A DNA stretch of 13,147 nt from Acutalibacter sp. (GCA_022801475.1 JAAWSH010000016.1:1-13147); one strand, 5' to 3'. Positions 1 through 6,202 are shown, counted from the stretch's first letter. Notes: generated by a model not told the origin, from the sequence alone. Numbers and translations are program-made.

Positions 1-123
1 TTTCGCAGTATATCATTCCCCGGCGGGAAAGTCAAGGGGGTGTTCAGTCATTTTCTATTTTTGCCCGAAAAATCGCGGAAAAACAGACGGTAGGGGAGTA
101 AAACCTGGAACTATAGGAAATTG

Positions 124-147
124 CTGAAAGTTTTTCAGATTTTTTTA
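124..147 (+). terminator. possible weak terminator of an upstream gene
   Basis: A 6-bp inverted repeat (CTGAAA 124-129 with TTTCAG 133-138) is followed within two bases by a run of T. The stem is short and has only two G-C pairs, so it would be a poor terminator. The same A/T-rich stretch lies just upstream of the RNA promoter and is at least as well explained as an UP element. No upstream gene can be identified. Confidence 0.25.
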
Positions 148-185
148 AAAAACCTATTGACAAACGCCGCGCGATGGTTTATAAT
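133..185 (+). promoter_or_regulatory. very strong sigma-70/sigma-A promoter with UP-like element
   Basis: The -35 box TTGACA (157-162) and -10 box TATAAT (180-185) both match consensus exactly, with the ideal 17-bp spacer. Upstream, 133-154 is almost entirely A/T with an internal T-run followed by an A-run, resembling the UP element bound by the RNA polymerase alpha C-terminal domain at rRNA promoters. Transcription should start at about 191-193. No operator-like repeat overlaps the core boxes. This predicts high, largely constitutive transcription of the RNA gene that follows. Confidence 0.9.
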
Positions 186-191
186 ACAACC

Positions 192-854
192 ATCACAAGA
201 GAGAACGAGCTTGTGAGAGTCTAAGTAATTAATAGGTTGTTCCGCTAAAGCCGGAAGTAGACGGTAGAATTGGGAAGCTTAAAAAGAATTGTTTCCTAAA
301 GGCCGGAGCGAAAACGGCGGAGTGGTAATTTGAGTGGAAGTAAGCGCTTTTGCGTATACACCCAGTGGAAGTTGTAAAAATTGGGTAGTCTTGAGAAGAC
401 AGCCGTAAAGATACGGTACGCAGGATTGCGTGAAAGGGAGGCCCAAGACCAGCGCTTACAAGAGAGGCGGAACTAAAAAACAAAGACGGAAAGGCGGGTG
501 AGTCCAATGGACTTAAGTGAAACACAGCACGAGCTTGCGGACTCATGGTCCGCAAAATAGATATAAATGCGAATGATCCTAAATTACGAAAGGCGGTCAC
601 TATGCTGCAAAAGTATAGAGTGACAGCAAGTCAATTTGGCACGGACCTGTTTTGGCGCCGCTAGTTTAGAAGCTTCTAAAAGCTTACCGAAATGAAATGA
701 TTACAGCGGGGCAGCGAAAGAGTACTGATGTGCCAAGTTAAAGGAGTTTTGCGCCCATGGGCTGTAGAATATTTTCGCAGTAAGCTGAAGAAGCTGGATT
801 TTTTGCATAATAAAGGCCTCCAGGGCAATACTTGGAGGCCTTTTCGCGTTTTTT
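192..854 (+). ncRNA. large structured non-coding RNA, about 660 nt; class unassigned (ROOL/OLE-sized)
   Basis: The transcript is delimited by a perfect-consensus promoter and a strong intrinsic terminator (812-854) and contains no ORF with a credible start and ribosome site. It is purine-rich, C-poor and densely paired. Local hairpins: 193-199/210-216; CCGTA 403-407/412-416 (loop AAGA); ACGCA 418-422/427-431 (loop GGAT); 501-505/509-513; an 8-bp stem 535-542/548-555; 596-601/619-624. Longer helices: TCCGC 241-245/317-321; a 9-bp helix 340-348/451-459 that closes a multi-hairpin domain; TTGGCAC 636-642/730-736; CCGCT 658-662/705-709. Several pairs cross, suggesting pseudoknots. I see no RNase P signature (GAGGAAAGUC-type core), tmRNA, SRP RNA, or group I/II intron ends. 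Size, taxon and stand-alone transcription recall the ROOL family; OLE is the other large Firmicutes class, but no OLE-associated gene is adjacent. That an RNA gene is present is well supported. The family is a guess. Confidence 0.85.
812..854 (+). terminator. strong intrinsic terminator of the large ncRNA
   Basis: An 11-bp perfect stem, AAAGGCCTCCA (812-822) with TGGAGGCCTTT (833-843), carries a 10-base loop. It is followed by TTTT, CGCG and a second run of six T (849-854). The flanking A-run gives some activity on the opposite strand as well. Confidence 0.92.
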
Positions 855-915
855 CTTAAAGTTTATCTGTCATTTTCTGTCTTGGTTTATCATATAAATT
901 GCCAGATAATAGACC

Positions 916-944
916 TTGCATAAGTGTTGTTTTTAGATTATAAT
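916..944 (+). promoter_or_regulatory. promoter of the HD-domain gene
   Basis: A -35 box TTGCAT (916-921) and a perfect TATAAT (939-944) are separated by 17 bp. Predicted start is near 951, giving a leader of about 150 nt before the coding start. It is the best-matching site between the ncRNA terminator and the gene. Confidence 0.6.
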
Positions 945-1040
945 AAAAATGTGATTTGCCTGGATTCGTTAAGATAGAGATCATGGTATCGCTTCTAATT
1001 GAGAATAGGGCTGTTTTTATGTATTACATAGTTTTTTAGT

Positions 1041-1082
1041 GCTTTGGGGATCTTTTAACCAAAGCCTAGAGTCTGTTTTTTT
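1041..1082 (+). promoter_or_regulatory. leader hairpin with downstream T-run
   Basis: A perfect 7-bp stem (GCTTTGG 1041-1047 with CCAAAGC 1059-1065, 11-base loop) lies in the leader of the HD-domain gene. A run of T follows at about 1075-1082, just ahead of the ribosome site. The roughly 10-base gap between stem and T-run is too long for a standard terminator, so attenuation is only a possibility. It matches no riboswitch I recognise. Confidence 0.3.
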
Positions 1083-1105
1083 ATTTAAGAAAGGGAGTAA
1101 AATGC

Positions 1106-1609
1106 ATGTCAAGATATTGGGACGCCGAGGCGTTTTGGAATTGTTATAACGAATTAATTGAAGCATCTAACCTGGTTAGTATGGCTGAATATCCGCAGCA
1201 CGGCAATACCTGCCGGCTGCTGCATAGTGTGGCCGTGGCCTATTACAGCTGCCGGCTGGCCTCCTTTTTAGGGGTGCGCTTTCATATGAGGGATATGGCC
1301 ATTGGGGCGCTGCTTCACGATTACTTTTTTTATGACGCCCAAGACGGCGACCCTACCCGTAAGGGCCACTGGGCCCGCCACCCGGAAATTGCTTGGCAAA
1401 ATGCGGCCAAAGAGCTGGAGCTTACTGGCATAGAGGCAGACATCATTCGAACCCATATGTTCCCGCTGACCTTGCGTCCGCCCCGGTATAGAGAAGGGGC
1501 AGTGGTCACCCTGGTAGATAAGGGCTGCTCGGTATACGAATTTTTTAAGAGAAAAAGCCCTTACCCCAGGCTTTCAGGAAAGTGCTTACCAAAAGCTGAG
1601 GCGGTTTGA
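1106..1609 (+). CDS. HD-domain metal-dependent phosphohydrolase
   Basis: A 167-residue protein of the small HD superfamily, whose members are usually metal-dependent phosphohydrolases acting on nucleotides or phosphate esters. The substrate cannot be told from sequence. The expected metal ligands are visible: H40 in a helix after HGNTCRLL, the HD pair H71-D72 (ALLHDYF), H88 and H92 (HWARHP), H117 (THMFP) and a late Asp, D138 (LVDKG). Length suits a stand-alone HD protein; no signal peptide or membrane segment is seen, so it should be cytoplasmic. AAGGGAG at 1091-1097 supports ATG 1106; an ATG at 1102 is in another frame and stops early. The gene has its own promoter and terminator, and its TGA lies inside a hairpin (GCGGTTT 1601-1607 with AAACCGC 1611-1617), so it appears monocistronic. 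Confidence 0.85.
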   Translation: MSRYWDAEAFWNCYNELIEASNLVSMAEYPQHGNTCRLLHSVAVAYYSCRLASFLGVRFHMRDMAIGALLHDYFFYDAQDGDPTRKGHWARHPEIAWQNAAKELELTGIEADIIRTHMFPLTLRPPRYREGAVVTLVDKGCSVYEFFKRKSPYPRLSGKCLPKAEAV

Positions 1610-1651
1610 AAAACCGCACTTTGCCGCCAAATTTCCGGCGGCTTTTTCTTT
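1601..1651 (+). terminator. terminator after the HD-domain gene
   Basis: Two hairpins in series. The first (1601-1617, 7 bp, loop GAA) overlaps the stop codon. The second is GCCGCC (1623-1628) with GGCGGC (1637-1642), directly followed by five T (1643-1647) and a T-rich tract. The second is a standard intrinsic terminator and separates this gene from the next operon. Confidence 0.88.
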
Positions 1652-1655
1652 TGCC

Positions 1656-1684
1656 TTGCATTTATGGAGATTTTGAGGTATACT
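1656..1684 (+). promoter_or_regulatory. promoter of the gtrA-LCP operon
   Basis: -35 TTGCAT (1656-1661) and -10 TATACT (1679-1684) with a 17-bp spacer. The start is predicted near 1691, about 140 nt before the gtrA start codon. The -35 hexamer and spacing equal those of the HD-gene promoter. Confidence 0.6.
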
Positions 1685-1830
1685 ATAACATCAGGAAATA
1701 GTTGGACAGCAAAATATACCCATTGAGTCTTTGAAAATACATAAAGATTGTTTTCTTTAGTGTAGTGTGGAGGATTCGTAAAATATATATGTGGGTCTTA
1801 GGAGCAGCCGGAGGAAGGAGCATCTTTTTT

Positions 1831-2265
1831 ATGCTGAAAACACTTTTTGTAAAATACCGGGAGATGATCCTGTATCTGTTTTTTGGAGTCCTTACCACTT
1901 TGGTGAACTGGGCTGCTTACTGGTTGCTAACGGATCTTCTCCACGTGCACTATATGGCCTCCACGGTGGTCTCCCAGCTGCTGGCGATTCTTTTTGCCTA
2001 TGTGACGAACCGAACGTGGGTGTTTGAGAGCAAGGTCCATGGGGCCCGGGGCATTGCCCTGGAAATGGCCAAATTTTTTGGGGCCCGGGGTGTCTCGCTG
2101 CTGCTGGACATGGGGTGCATGTTTGTGGGCGTGGATCTTTTGCATATGAACGATAAAGTTATGAAAGTGTTTGCCAGTGTTTTAATTGTGATAGCCAATT
2201 ATATTTTCAGCAAGCTGTTTGTGTTCCGTGGAAAGCCAGCGGAACACAAGGACGGCCGCTTGTAA
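1831..2265 (+). CDS. GtrA-family polytopic membrane protein
   Basis: A 144-residue membrane protein of the GtrA family, small four-helix proteins implicated in moving or flipping lipid-linked sugars for cell-surface polysaccharide or teichoic acid modification. Four hydrophobic segments are visible at roughly 12-33, 41-61, 82-103 and 109-130. Family hallmarks are the loop motif NRTWVF after helix 2 and the C-terminal NYIFSKLFVF. ATG 1831 is preferred over an in-frame ATG at 1765 because GGAAGGAG (1813-1820) lies ten bases upstream and the protein then begins like typical family members. It heads an operon with two LCP proteins (36-nt gap to the next start), consistent with a role in supplying or modifying the envelope polymer that LCP enzymes attach. 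The exact lipid-sugar substrate is not visible. Confidence 0.88.
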   Translation: MLKTLFVKYREMILYLFFGVLTTLVNWAAYWLLTDLLHVHYMASTVVSQLLAILFAYVTNRTWVFESKVHGARGIALEMAKFFGARGVSLLLDMGCMFVGVDLLHMNDKVMKVFASVLIVIANYIFSKLFVFRGKPAEHKDGRL

Positions 2266-2301
2266 AAAGACAAAATGTTTCCATTGCAGGGAGGATGTTT
2301 T

Positions 2302-3498
2302 ATGGCAAGAAAAGCAAAGGGACAAGGCTTTGAGGACGTTTCCAGCTACTCGGTTCAGGAAAAAAAGAAGCGCCGCAAGGGCCAGCGGGGCCGTGTTGTG
2401 TTGCAATCTATCGCGGCGGTAGTGTGCGTAGTGCTGATTCTTTTCGGCTCTGTGCTCGTCTACATATCCACCGACTTGATTGGAGAGCTGACCACTGGGG
2501 CCATTACCAAGGACCCGGAAAAGCTGGGGATTAATGACAACAAGCTGCCGGGAGGGGCGGTCTCGGACAGCAGTATAAAAAATATCGCCGTTTTTGGCCT
2601 GGACGCCCGAAATGACCAGTTTGTAGGCCGTTCAGACCTGCTAATGGTGGTAACAGTGGACAACCGCCATGGGTCTATTAAGATGAGCTCTATTTTGCGG
2701 GATAGTCAGGTGCACATCGAGGGCGAGGGCTTTGGCTCCCATTATGACGAATATACAAAAATCAACGCGGCGTATGCCTGGGGCGGTCCCGAACTGGCGG
2801 TACGCACCCTGAACCGGAATTTTGGCCTGCGTATCGAAGACTACGTGACGATCAACTTTGTAAACATGGCGGCCATTGTGGATGCTTTTGGCGGGGTGGA
2901 GATGGATGTGAGCGCCGGAGAGATCGAAGAGATCAACACCAACCTCTCCAACTTGAGCCGGGAGGTGGAGAGTCAAAAGAACATGGATATGGCAGAGGGT
3001 GTGTATGACGACCGGAAGTACCCAGAAATCTCTGACGGCGACTATATGTCCGCTACCGCCGATATGGCCACCTATCTGCTTAACGGCAACCAGGCGGTGG
3101 CCTATGGGCGTATCCGCTATATTGGCGATGATTTTGAACGGGTAGAGCGCCAACAGAAGGTACTGGCGGGGCTTATTCAGCGGGTAAAGCTGCTAAGCGT
3201 TACCGATTACCCTCAGCTGGTGAAAAAGCTGATGCCCTATTGTCTGACCAACCTGGAGCTGGACGACATTTTGGGCATGCTGCCAATTTTAACCAAAGAC
3301 ATTGAAATAGAATCTATTTCAGTGCCAGATATTGATTATGATTCGATCGAAGACATGCGCAGCGACATTGTCTATGATATTGAGAGCGCGGCCAAGCGCA
3401 TGAGCGCTTTTATCTATGAGGAACAGTCTCCTTATTGGAATGAATATAATGGAAGCAGTGCCGCCGGGGAAGATGGGGAATCGGGAGAGGGAGAGTAA
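2302..3498 (+). CDS. LytR-CpsA-Psr (LCP) family cell-wall glycopolymer ligase, copy 1
   Basis: A 398-residue LCP protein. The family transfers undecaprenyl-pyrophosphate-linked glycopolymers (teichoic acids, capsule) to peptidoglycan on the outer face of the membrane. Layout: a basic cytoplasmic tail (1-32), one membrane anchor (about 33-54), then the extracellular LCP domain. Visible family signatures: D101 in FGLDAR, R110 and D112 (GRSD), R133-D134 (ILRDS), KINAAYAWGGPELAV, VDAFGGVE, and R270/R272 with R280/R283 (AYGRIR to ERVERQQ), the arginines expected to hold the pyrophosphate. A polar insert of about 50 residues (roughly 207-258) precedes LNGNQAVAY. The C-terminus is acidic (GEDGESGEGE). 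ATG 2302 is chosen because AGGGAGGA (2288-2295) lies six bases upstream; an in-frame ATG at 2275 has no such site. The tail carries FEDVSSYS (10-17), shared with the next gene. Confidence 0.92.
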   Translation: MARKAKGQGFEDVSSYSVQEKKKRRKGQRGRVVLQSIAAVVCVVLILFGSVLVYISTDLIGELTTGAITKDPEKLGINDNKLPGGAVSDSSIKNIAVFGLDARNDQFVGRSDLLMVVTVDNRHGSIKMSSILRDSQVHIEGEGFGSHYDEYTKINAAYAWGGPELAVRTLNRNFGLRIEDYVTINFVNMAAIVDAFGGVEMDVSAGEIEEINTNLSNLSREVESQKNMDMAEGVYDDRKYPEISDGDYMSATADMATYLLNGNQAVAYGRIRYIGDDFERVERQQKVLAGLIQRVKLLSVTDYPQLVKKLMPYCLTNLELDDILGMLPILTKDIEIESISVPDIDYDSIEDMRSDIVYDIESAAKRMSAFIYEEQSPYWNEYNGSSAAGEDGESGEGE

Positions 3499-3507
3499 AA
3501 AGAAACC

Positions 3508-4731
3508 ATGCCGAGATATGAAAAAAAGCCTGCGGGCCGGCACAGCGCACCCAAAGGCGGAAGGCCACAAAGACCTAGCGCCCAGGCGCCCCGCACCCGC
3601 CGGGAGCCCCTTCGTGACAATTACTATTACGACGACTACCAGGGGCCGGGAGAGTTCGAAGATATTTCTAGCTACTCTTCCGAACAGGCTCGCAGGGCTG
3701 GCCGCCGGGAGATGGCCGGAAGAAAACAGCCCAAGCGGCCCAAAAGGCGCATGAAACTTGGGACAAAAATTTTTCTTGTGCTAATTCTGCTGGTGTGCGC
3801 CTTGGCAGGGCTAGGGGTGTATATGTTCGGCGGGCTGAAGGTGCGCCCTTTGGAGGGAAGCCTCAGTGTGAATACCTCGGCCCGAACCCTTGGAGTAAAG
3901 ACCATTGCCCTGTTCGGCGTAGATAGCCGGGAGGGCGAAAACCAGGGGCGCTCGGACGCGCTGATGGTTATGGCAGTGGATAGCCGCAATCACACCTTGA
4001 AAATGGCCTCGTTGATGCGGGATTCAGAGGTGTATATCCCGGAATATGGCTATGATAAGCTGACCCACGCCTATGCCTATGGTGGGCCGGAACTGGCTAT
4101 ACGGACCCTAAATGAGAACTTTGGTCTGGACATTGAGGACTATATGACCGTAAACTTTTATAATATGGCCCGCATTGTGGATGCTTTTGGCGGGGTGGAG
4201 CTGGAACTGAGCGGCGACGAGATGCGGGAGGTGAACCGCAACCTGTGGAACCTGAGCCAGGAGGTTCTGCGGGAAGGAGGAGACTCGGGAATTCGAGACA
4301 AGGATTATTTCACTGCCACAGATGGCACCCATAATATGATTGATGGAGAGTATATAGGCGGCCGGGTAACCTTAAACGGCAATCAGGCAGTGGCCTATTC
4401 CCGTATTCGAGAGCTGGATGGCGACGAGAGCCGCACAGGCCGGCAGCAGCGGGTACTGGCCGGCCTGGTGGACGGGGCGAGAAAAAAGACACTGTTTAGT
4501 TATCCGGGGATTGCGCATGGGATGATGCCCAACTGTGAGACCTCTCTTAGCCTGGGGGATATAGCCCAGCTGGCGCCCTTTGCCCTGGGGAAGATCCAAA
4601 CAGAGAGTATTACCCTGCCCGGAGAGGAGGAGGGCGCCTACGGCGCCTGGAACGAATACGATTCGTGGGTGCTGCGCTATGACAACCAGTTAATGGGGGA
4701 GCATCTGCGGGACTTCCTCTATGGAGAATGA
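3508..4731 (+). CDS. LytR-CpsA-Psr (LCP) family cell-wall glycopolymer ligase, copy 2
   Basis: A 407-residue LCP protein, paralogous to the gene nine bases upstream and almost certainly co-transcribed. The basic, Pro/Arg-rich cytoplasmic tail is unusually long (about 85 residues, with a YYYDDY patch at 39-44) and contains FEDISSYS at 50-57. One membrane helix follows (about 86-107), then the LCP domain: FGVDSR (136-141), GRSD (147-150), LMRDSEV, LTHAYAYGGPELAIRTL, VDAFGGVELEL, and LNGNQAVAYSRIR with downstream SRTGRQQRVLAG. These supply the Asp/Arg set for binding the polyprenyl-pyrophosphate donor. Compared with copy 1, the tail is longer and the domain ends soon after the fold, without the acidic C-terminus. 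The nearest ribosome-site-like sequence, AGGGAG (3488-3493), is about 14 bases from ATG 3508, so translation may be coupled to the upstream stop. Confidence 0.9.
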   Translation: MPRYEKKPAGRHSAPKGGRPQRPSAQAPRTRREPLRDNYYYDDYQGPGEFEDISSYSSEQARRAGRREMAGRKQPKRPKRRMKLGTKIFLVLILLVCALAGLGVYMFGGLKVRPLEGSLSVNTSARTLGVKTIALFGVDSREGENQGRSDALMVMAVDSRNHTLKMASLMRDSEVYIPEYGYDKLTHAYAYGGPELAIRTLNENFGLDIEDYMTVNFYNMARIVDAFGGVELELSGDEMREVNRNLWNLSQEVLREGGDSGIRDKDYFTATDGTHNMIDGEYIGGRVTLNGNQAVAYSRIRELDGDESRTGRQQRVLAGLVDGARKKTLFSYPGIAHGMMPNCETSLSLGDIAQLAPFALGKIQTESITLPGEEEGAYGAWNEYDSWVLRYDNQLMGEHLRDFLYGE

Positions 4732-4836
4732 GAGCGCGCTGGTATGGAGATGAAACGCAAAGTATGTGCTTCTTCATGGTGTAACGGAATTATTCGCAAG
4801 AGATAAATAATAAATTTTTTCAAAGGGGACAGAATT

Positions 4837-5775
4837 ATGAGCGAACCGGTATTGGTCATTATGGCGGCGGGTCTGGGAAGCCGTTATGGCGGCGGCGGAC
4901 TAAAGCAGGTGGAGCATGTGGGTCCTTGCGGCGAATGCATTATTGACTATTCCATATACGACGCCTGGAAAGCGGGGTTCCGCAAGGTGGTGTGCGTCGT
5001 CAAGGAGACTATGCTGGAGGAGTTCCAACAGGAGATTACGAACGCTATCGAGCCCTATATGCAGGTGGAATTTGCTTTTCAGAAGCAGGAAGACATTCCC
5101 GCTGGTTTTTGCGTTCCTAAGGATAGAGAAAAACCCTGGGGCACAGGACATGCGGCCTTGGCCGGGGCGCGGCTGGTAGGGGACGCTCCGTATGCGGTGA
5201 TCAATGCCGATGACTTCTATGGGAGAGAGGCCTTTCAGAAAATCTACGATTTTCTAAAAAATGCCCAGGACAATCCAAAACTGGATTTGGCTATGGTGGG
5301 CTATCAGGTGAAAAATACCATTTCCCAGCACGGCTCTGTAGCCCGGGGCGTGTGCCAGGTGGAGAATGGCATGTTAGTAAAAGTGGTGGAGCGTACCCGT
5401 ATAGAGAAACTGGAAAGCGGCGAGATTGCCTATACCGAGGACGATGGGGCCAACTGGGTTACGCTGCCGCCGGATACACCGGTCTCTATGTCCGTTTGGG
5501 GCTTTACTCCAGGCTTTACCGCAGGACTGGAGGAGGAATTTTTAAGGTTTTTTAAGGAGGATTTGGATAAAAATCCTCTGAAGGGGGAGTTCTTCCTGCC
5601 TTTTGCGGTGAATTCTTTGTTGCAGCAGGGGCGCGCCCAGGTAACCGTGCTTTCCACTGGTGATAAATGGCATGGTATTACCTATAAGGTGGACCGTCAA
5701 GCGGTGGTAGACGCCATAGCTGGTATGACAGAGCGGGGCCTATATCCATCGCCGGTATGGGGGACGCCAGCATAA
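4837..5775 (+). CDS. sugar-nucleotide pyrophosphorylase-like nucleotidyltransferase
   Basis: A 312-residue protein of the NTP_transferase (GT-A, Rossmann-like) superfamily, predicted to join a sugar-1-phosphate to an NTP. The pyrophosphate-binding loop is clear at 10-24 (AAGLGSRYGGGGLKQ); further marks are WGTGHA (101-106), the metal-site strand INADDFYG (122-129), SVARGVC (167-173), WGFTP (221-225), EFFLP (251-255) and WHGITYKVD (278-286). There is no left-handed beta-helix domain, unlike GlgC. The SRYGG..KQ signature belongs to a widespread gut-anaerobe subfamily whose sugar is, to my knowledge, not firmly set, so a galU or rfbA name is not justified. AAGGGGA (4823-4829) supports ATG 4837. 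It lies 105 nt after the LCP pair and 427 nt before glgB, so it could serve envelope polymer synthesis or sugar-phosphate supply. Confidence 0.85.
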   Translation: MSEPVLVIMAAGLGSRYGGGGLKQVEHVGPCGECIIDYSIYDAWKAGFRKVVCVVKETMLEEFQQEITNAIEPYMQVEFAFQKQEDIPAGFCVPKDREKPWGTGHAALAGARLVGDAPYAVINADDFYGREAFQKIYDFLKNAQDNPKLDLAMVGYQVKNTISQHGSVARGVCQVENGMLVKVVERTRIEKLESGEIAYTEDDGANWVTLPPDTPVSMSVWGFTPGFTAGLEEEFLRFFKEDLDKNPLKGEFFLPFAVNSLLQQGRAQVTVLSTGDKWHGITYKVDRQAVVDAIAGMTERGLYPSPVWGTPA

Positions 5776-5957
5776 GAGTTTTTTGGCATTTGCCGCACCC
5801 TGGCGGCTGGTTCTGGAAGAGTCGGGGGGATGGCATGAACGTTTTCGGAAGCGATGGATTCCAGCGGATACGTACCTTATTAAAAGTAGACGGTAGACCC
5901 AACAAATAGGTGTTGGGCGCACTTGAAAGGGACTGCGTTTATTACGAAATATATTTG
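5776..5957 (+). other. structured intergenic segment, possible small RNA or 3' UTR
   Basis: This stretch between the nucleotidyltransferase stop and a terminator is rich in inverted repeats: GCCGC/GCGGC (5792-5796/5803-5807), CTGGAA/TTCCAG (5813-5818/5859-5864), CCCAACA/TGTTGGG (5898-5904/5911-5917) and CGCA/TGCG (5918-5921/5934-5937). It shares a 14-base string (AAGTAGACGGTAGA, 5884-5897) with the large ncRNA (255-268). No clear separate promoter is visible, so it may be a structured 3' UTR. I do not recognise it as 6S, SRP, T-box or a known riboswitch. Confidence 0.35.
5835..5909 (+). CDS. possible 24-codon small ORF
   Basis: An ATG with a G-rich ribosome-site-like run (5824-5829) about five bases upstream opens a 24-codon frame reading MNVFGSDGFQRIRTLL and then KVDGRPNK before TAG at 5907. 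The composition is basic and protein-like, with no membrane segment. The stop falls within the loop of the 5898-5917 hairpin. An ORF this short arises easily by chance and the segment is also strongly self-complementary, so this is only a candidate leader peptide or small protein. Confidence 0.2.
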   Translation: MNVFGSDGFQRIRTLLKVDGRPNK

Positions 5958-5987
5958 AAAGCCGTTGCCTTGTGGTACGGCTTTTTT
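5958..5987 (+). terminator. intrinsic terminator upstream of the glg operon
   Basis: AAAGCCGT (5958-5965) pairs with ACGGCTTT (5977-5984), and the stem can extend inward through GCC/GGT around a bulge. Six T (5982-5987) follow. It ends transcription coming from the nucleotidyltransferase gene or the structured segment and isolates the glycogen operon. Confidence 0.88.
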
Positions 5988-6129
5988 CTATTGTAGAATT
6001 CATTCCCGGCAGCCGGGCCGAAAAGCCTCTATGGGTGGAAATACACAGAGAATGCCGTTGGATTTTGTTATAACACACAAAGTTTGGGCATTTTAAACCT
6101 GATCTTTAAAATAAATAGCTAAAAACCAC

Positions 6130-6160
6130 TTGAAATTTTCCAGAAGTATGGTATTATAAT
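6130..6160 (+). promoter_or_regulatory. glg operon promoter
   Basis: A perfect TATAAT (6155-6160) follows TTGAAA (6130-6135) at 19 bp. An overlapping reading, TATTAT (6152-6157) preceded by TGG as an extended -10, gives a 16-bp spacer. Either way the start falls just after about 6165, upstream of the glgB ribosome site. From 5988 to 6129 I see only a small CCCGG/CCGGG hairpin (6005-6017) and A/T-rich sequence. Confidence 0.7.
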
Positions 6161-6202
6161 AGCATGGGTTTCAATCTAAACAGGACAAGGAGATCGATAA
6201 CC

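Noticed and set aside
1..101. Possible C-terminus of an upstream + strand gene
   Set aside because: The third frame is open from base 3 to a TAA at 99-101, but the other two forward frames are also open over most of the stretch (stops at about 91-93 and 125-127). Nothing recognisable is encoded, so no tail can be assigned.
229..600. 123-codon antisense reading frame across the large ncRNA
   Set aside because: No ribosome site. It covers the opposite strand of a heavily paired RNA with its own promoter and terminator, and the composition is not protein-like. It is open by chance.
192..854. RNase P RNA, tmRNA, SRP RNA or group I/II intron as the identity of the large RNA
   Set aside because: The conserved P4 core of RNase P, a tRNA-like acceptor with tag frame, the SRP GGAAG-type domain and intron boundary or domain V signatures were not found.
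4744..4806. 20-codon ORF between the second LCP gene and the nucleotidyltransferase
   Set aside because: No ribosome site, no recognisable sequence, and a length expected by chance.
5776..5957. 6S RNA or a riboswitch controlling glgB
   Set aside because: No long closing stem with a central bubble and no known riboswitch core motif could be recognised. glgB also has its own promoter downstream of the terminator.
6164..6202. Earlier in-frame start for glgB at 6164
   Set aside because: It falls at or before the predicted transcription start and lacks a ribosome site. ATG 6203 has AAGGAG at ideal spacing.
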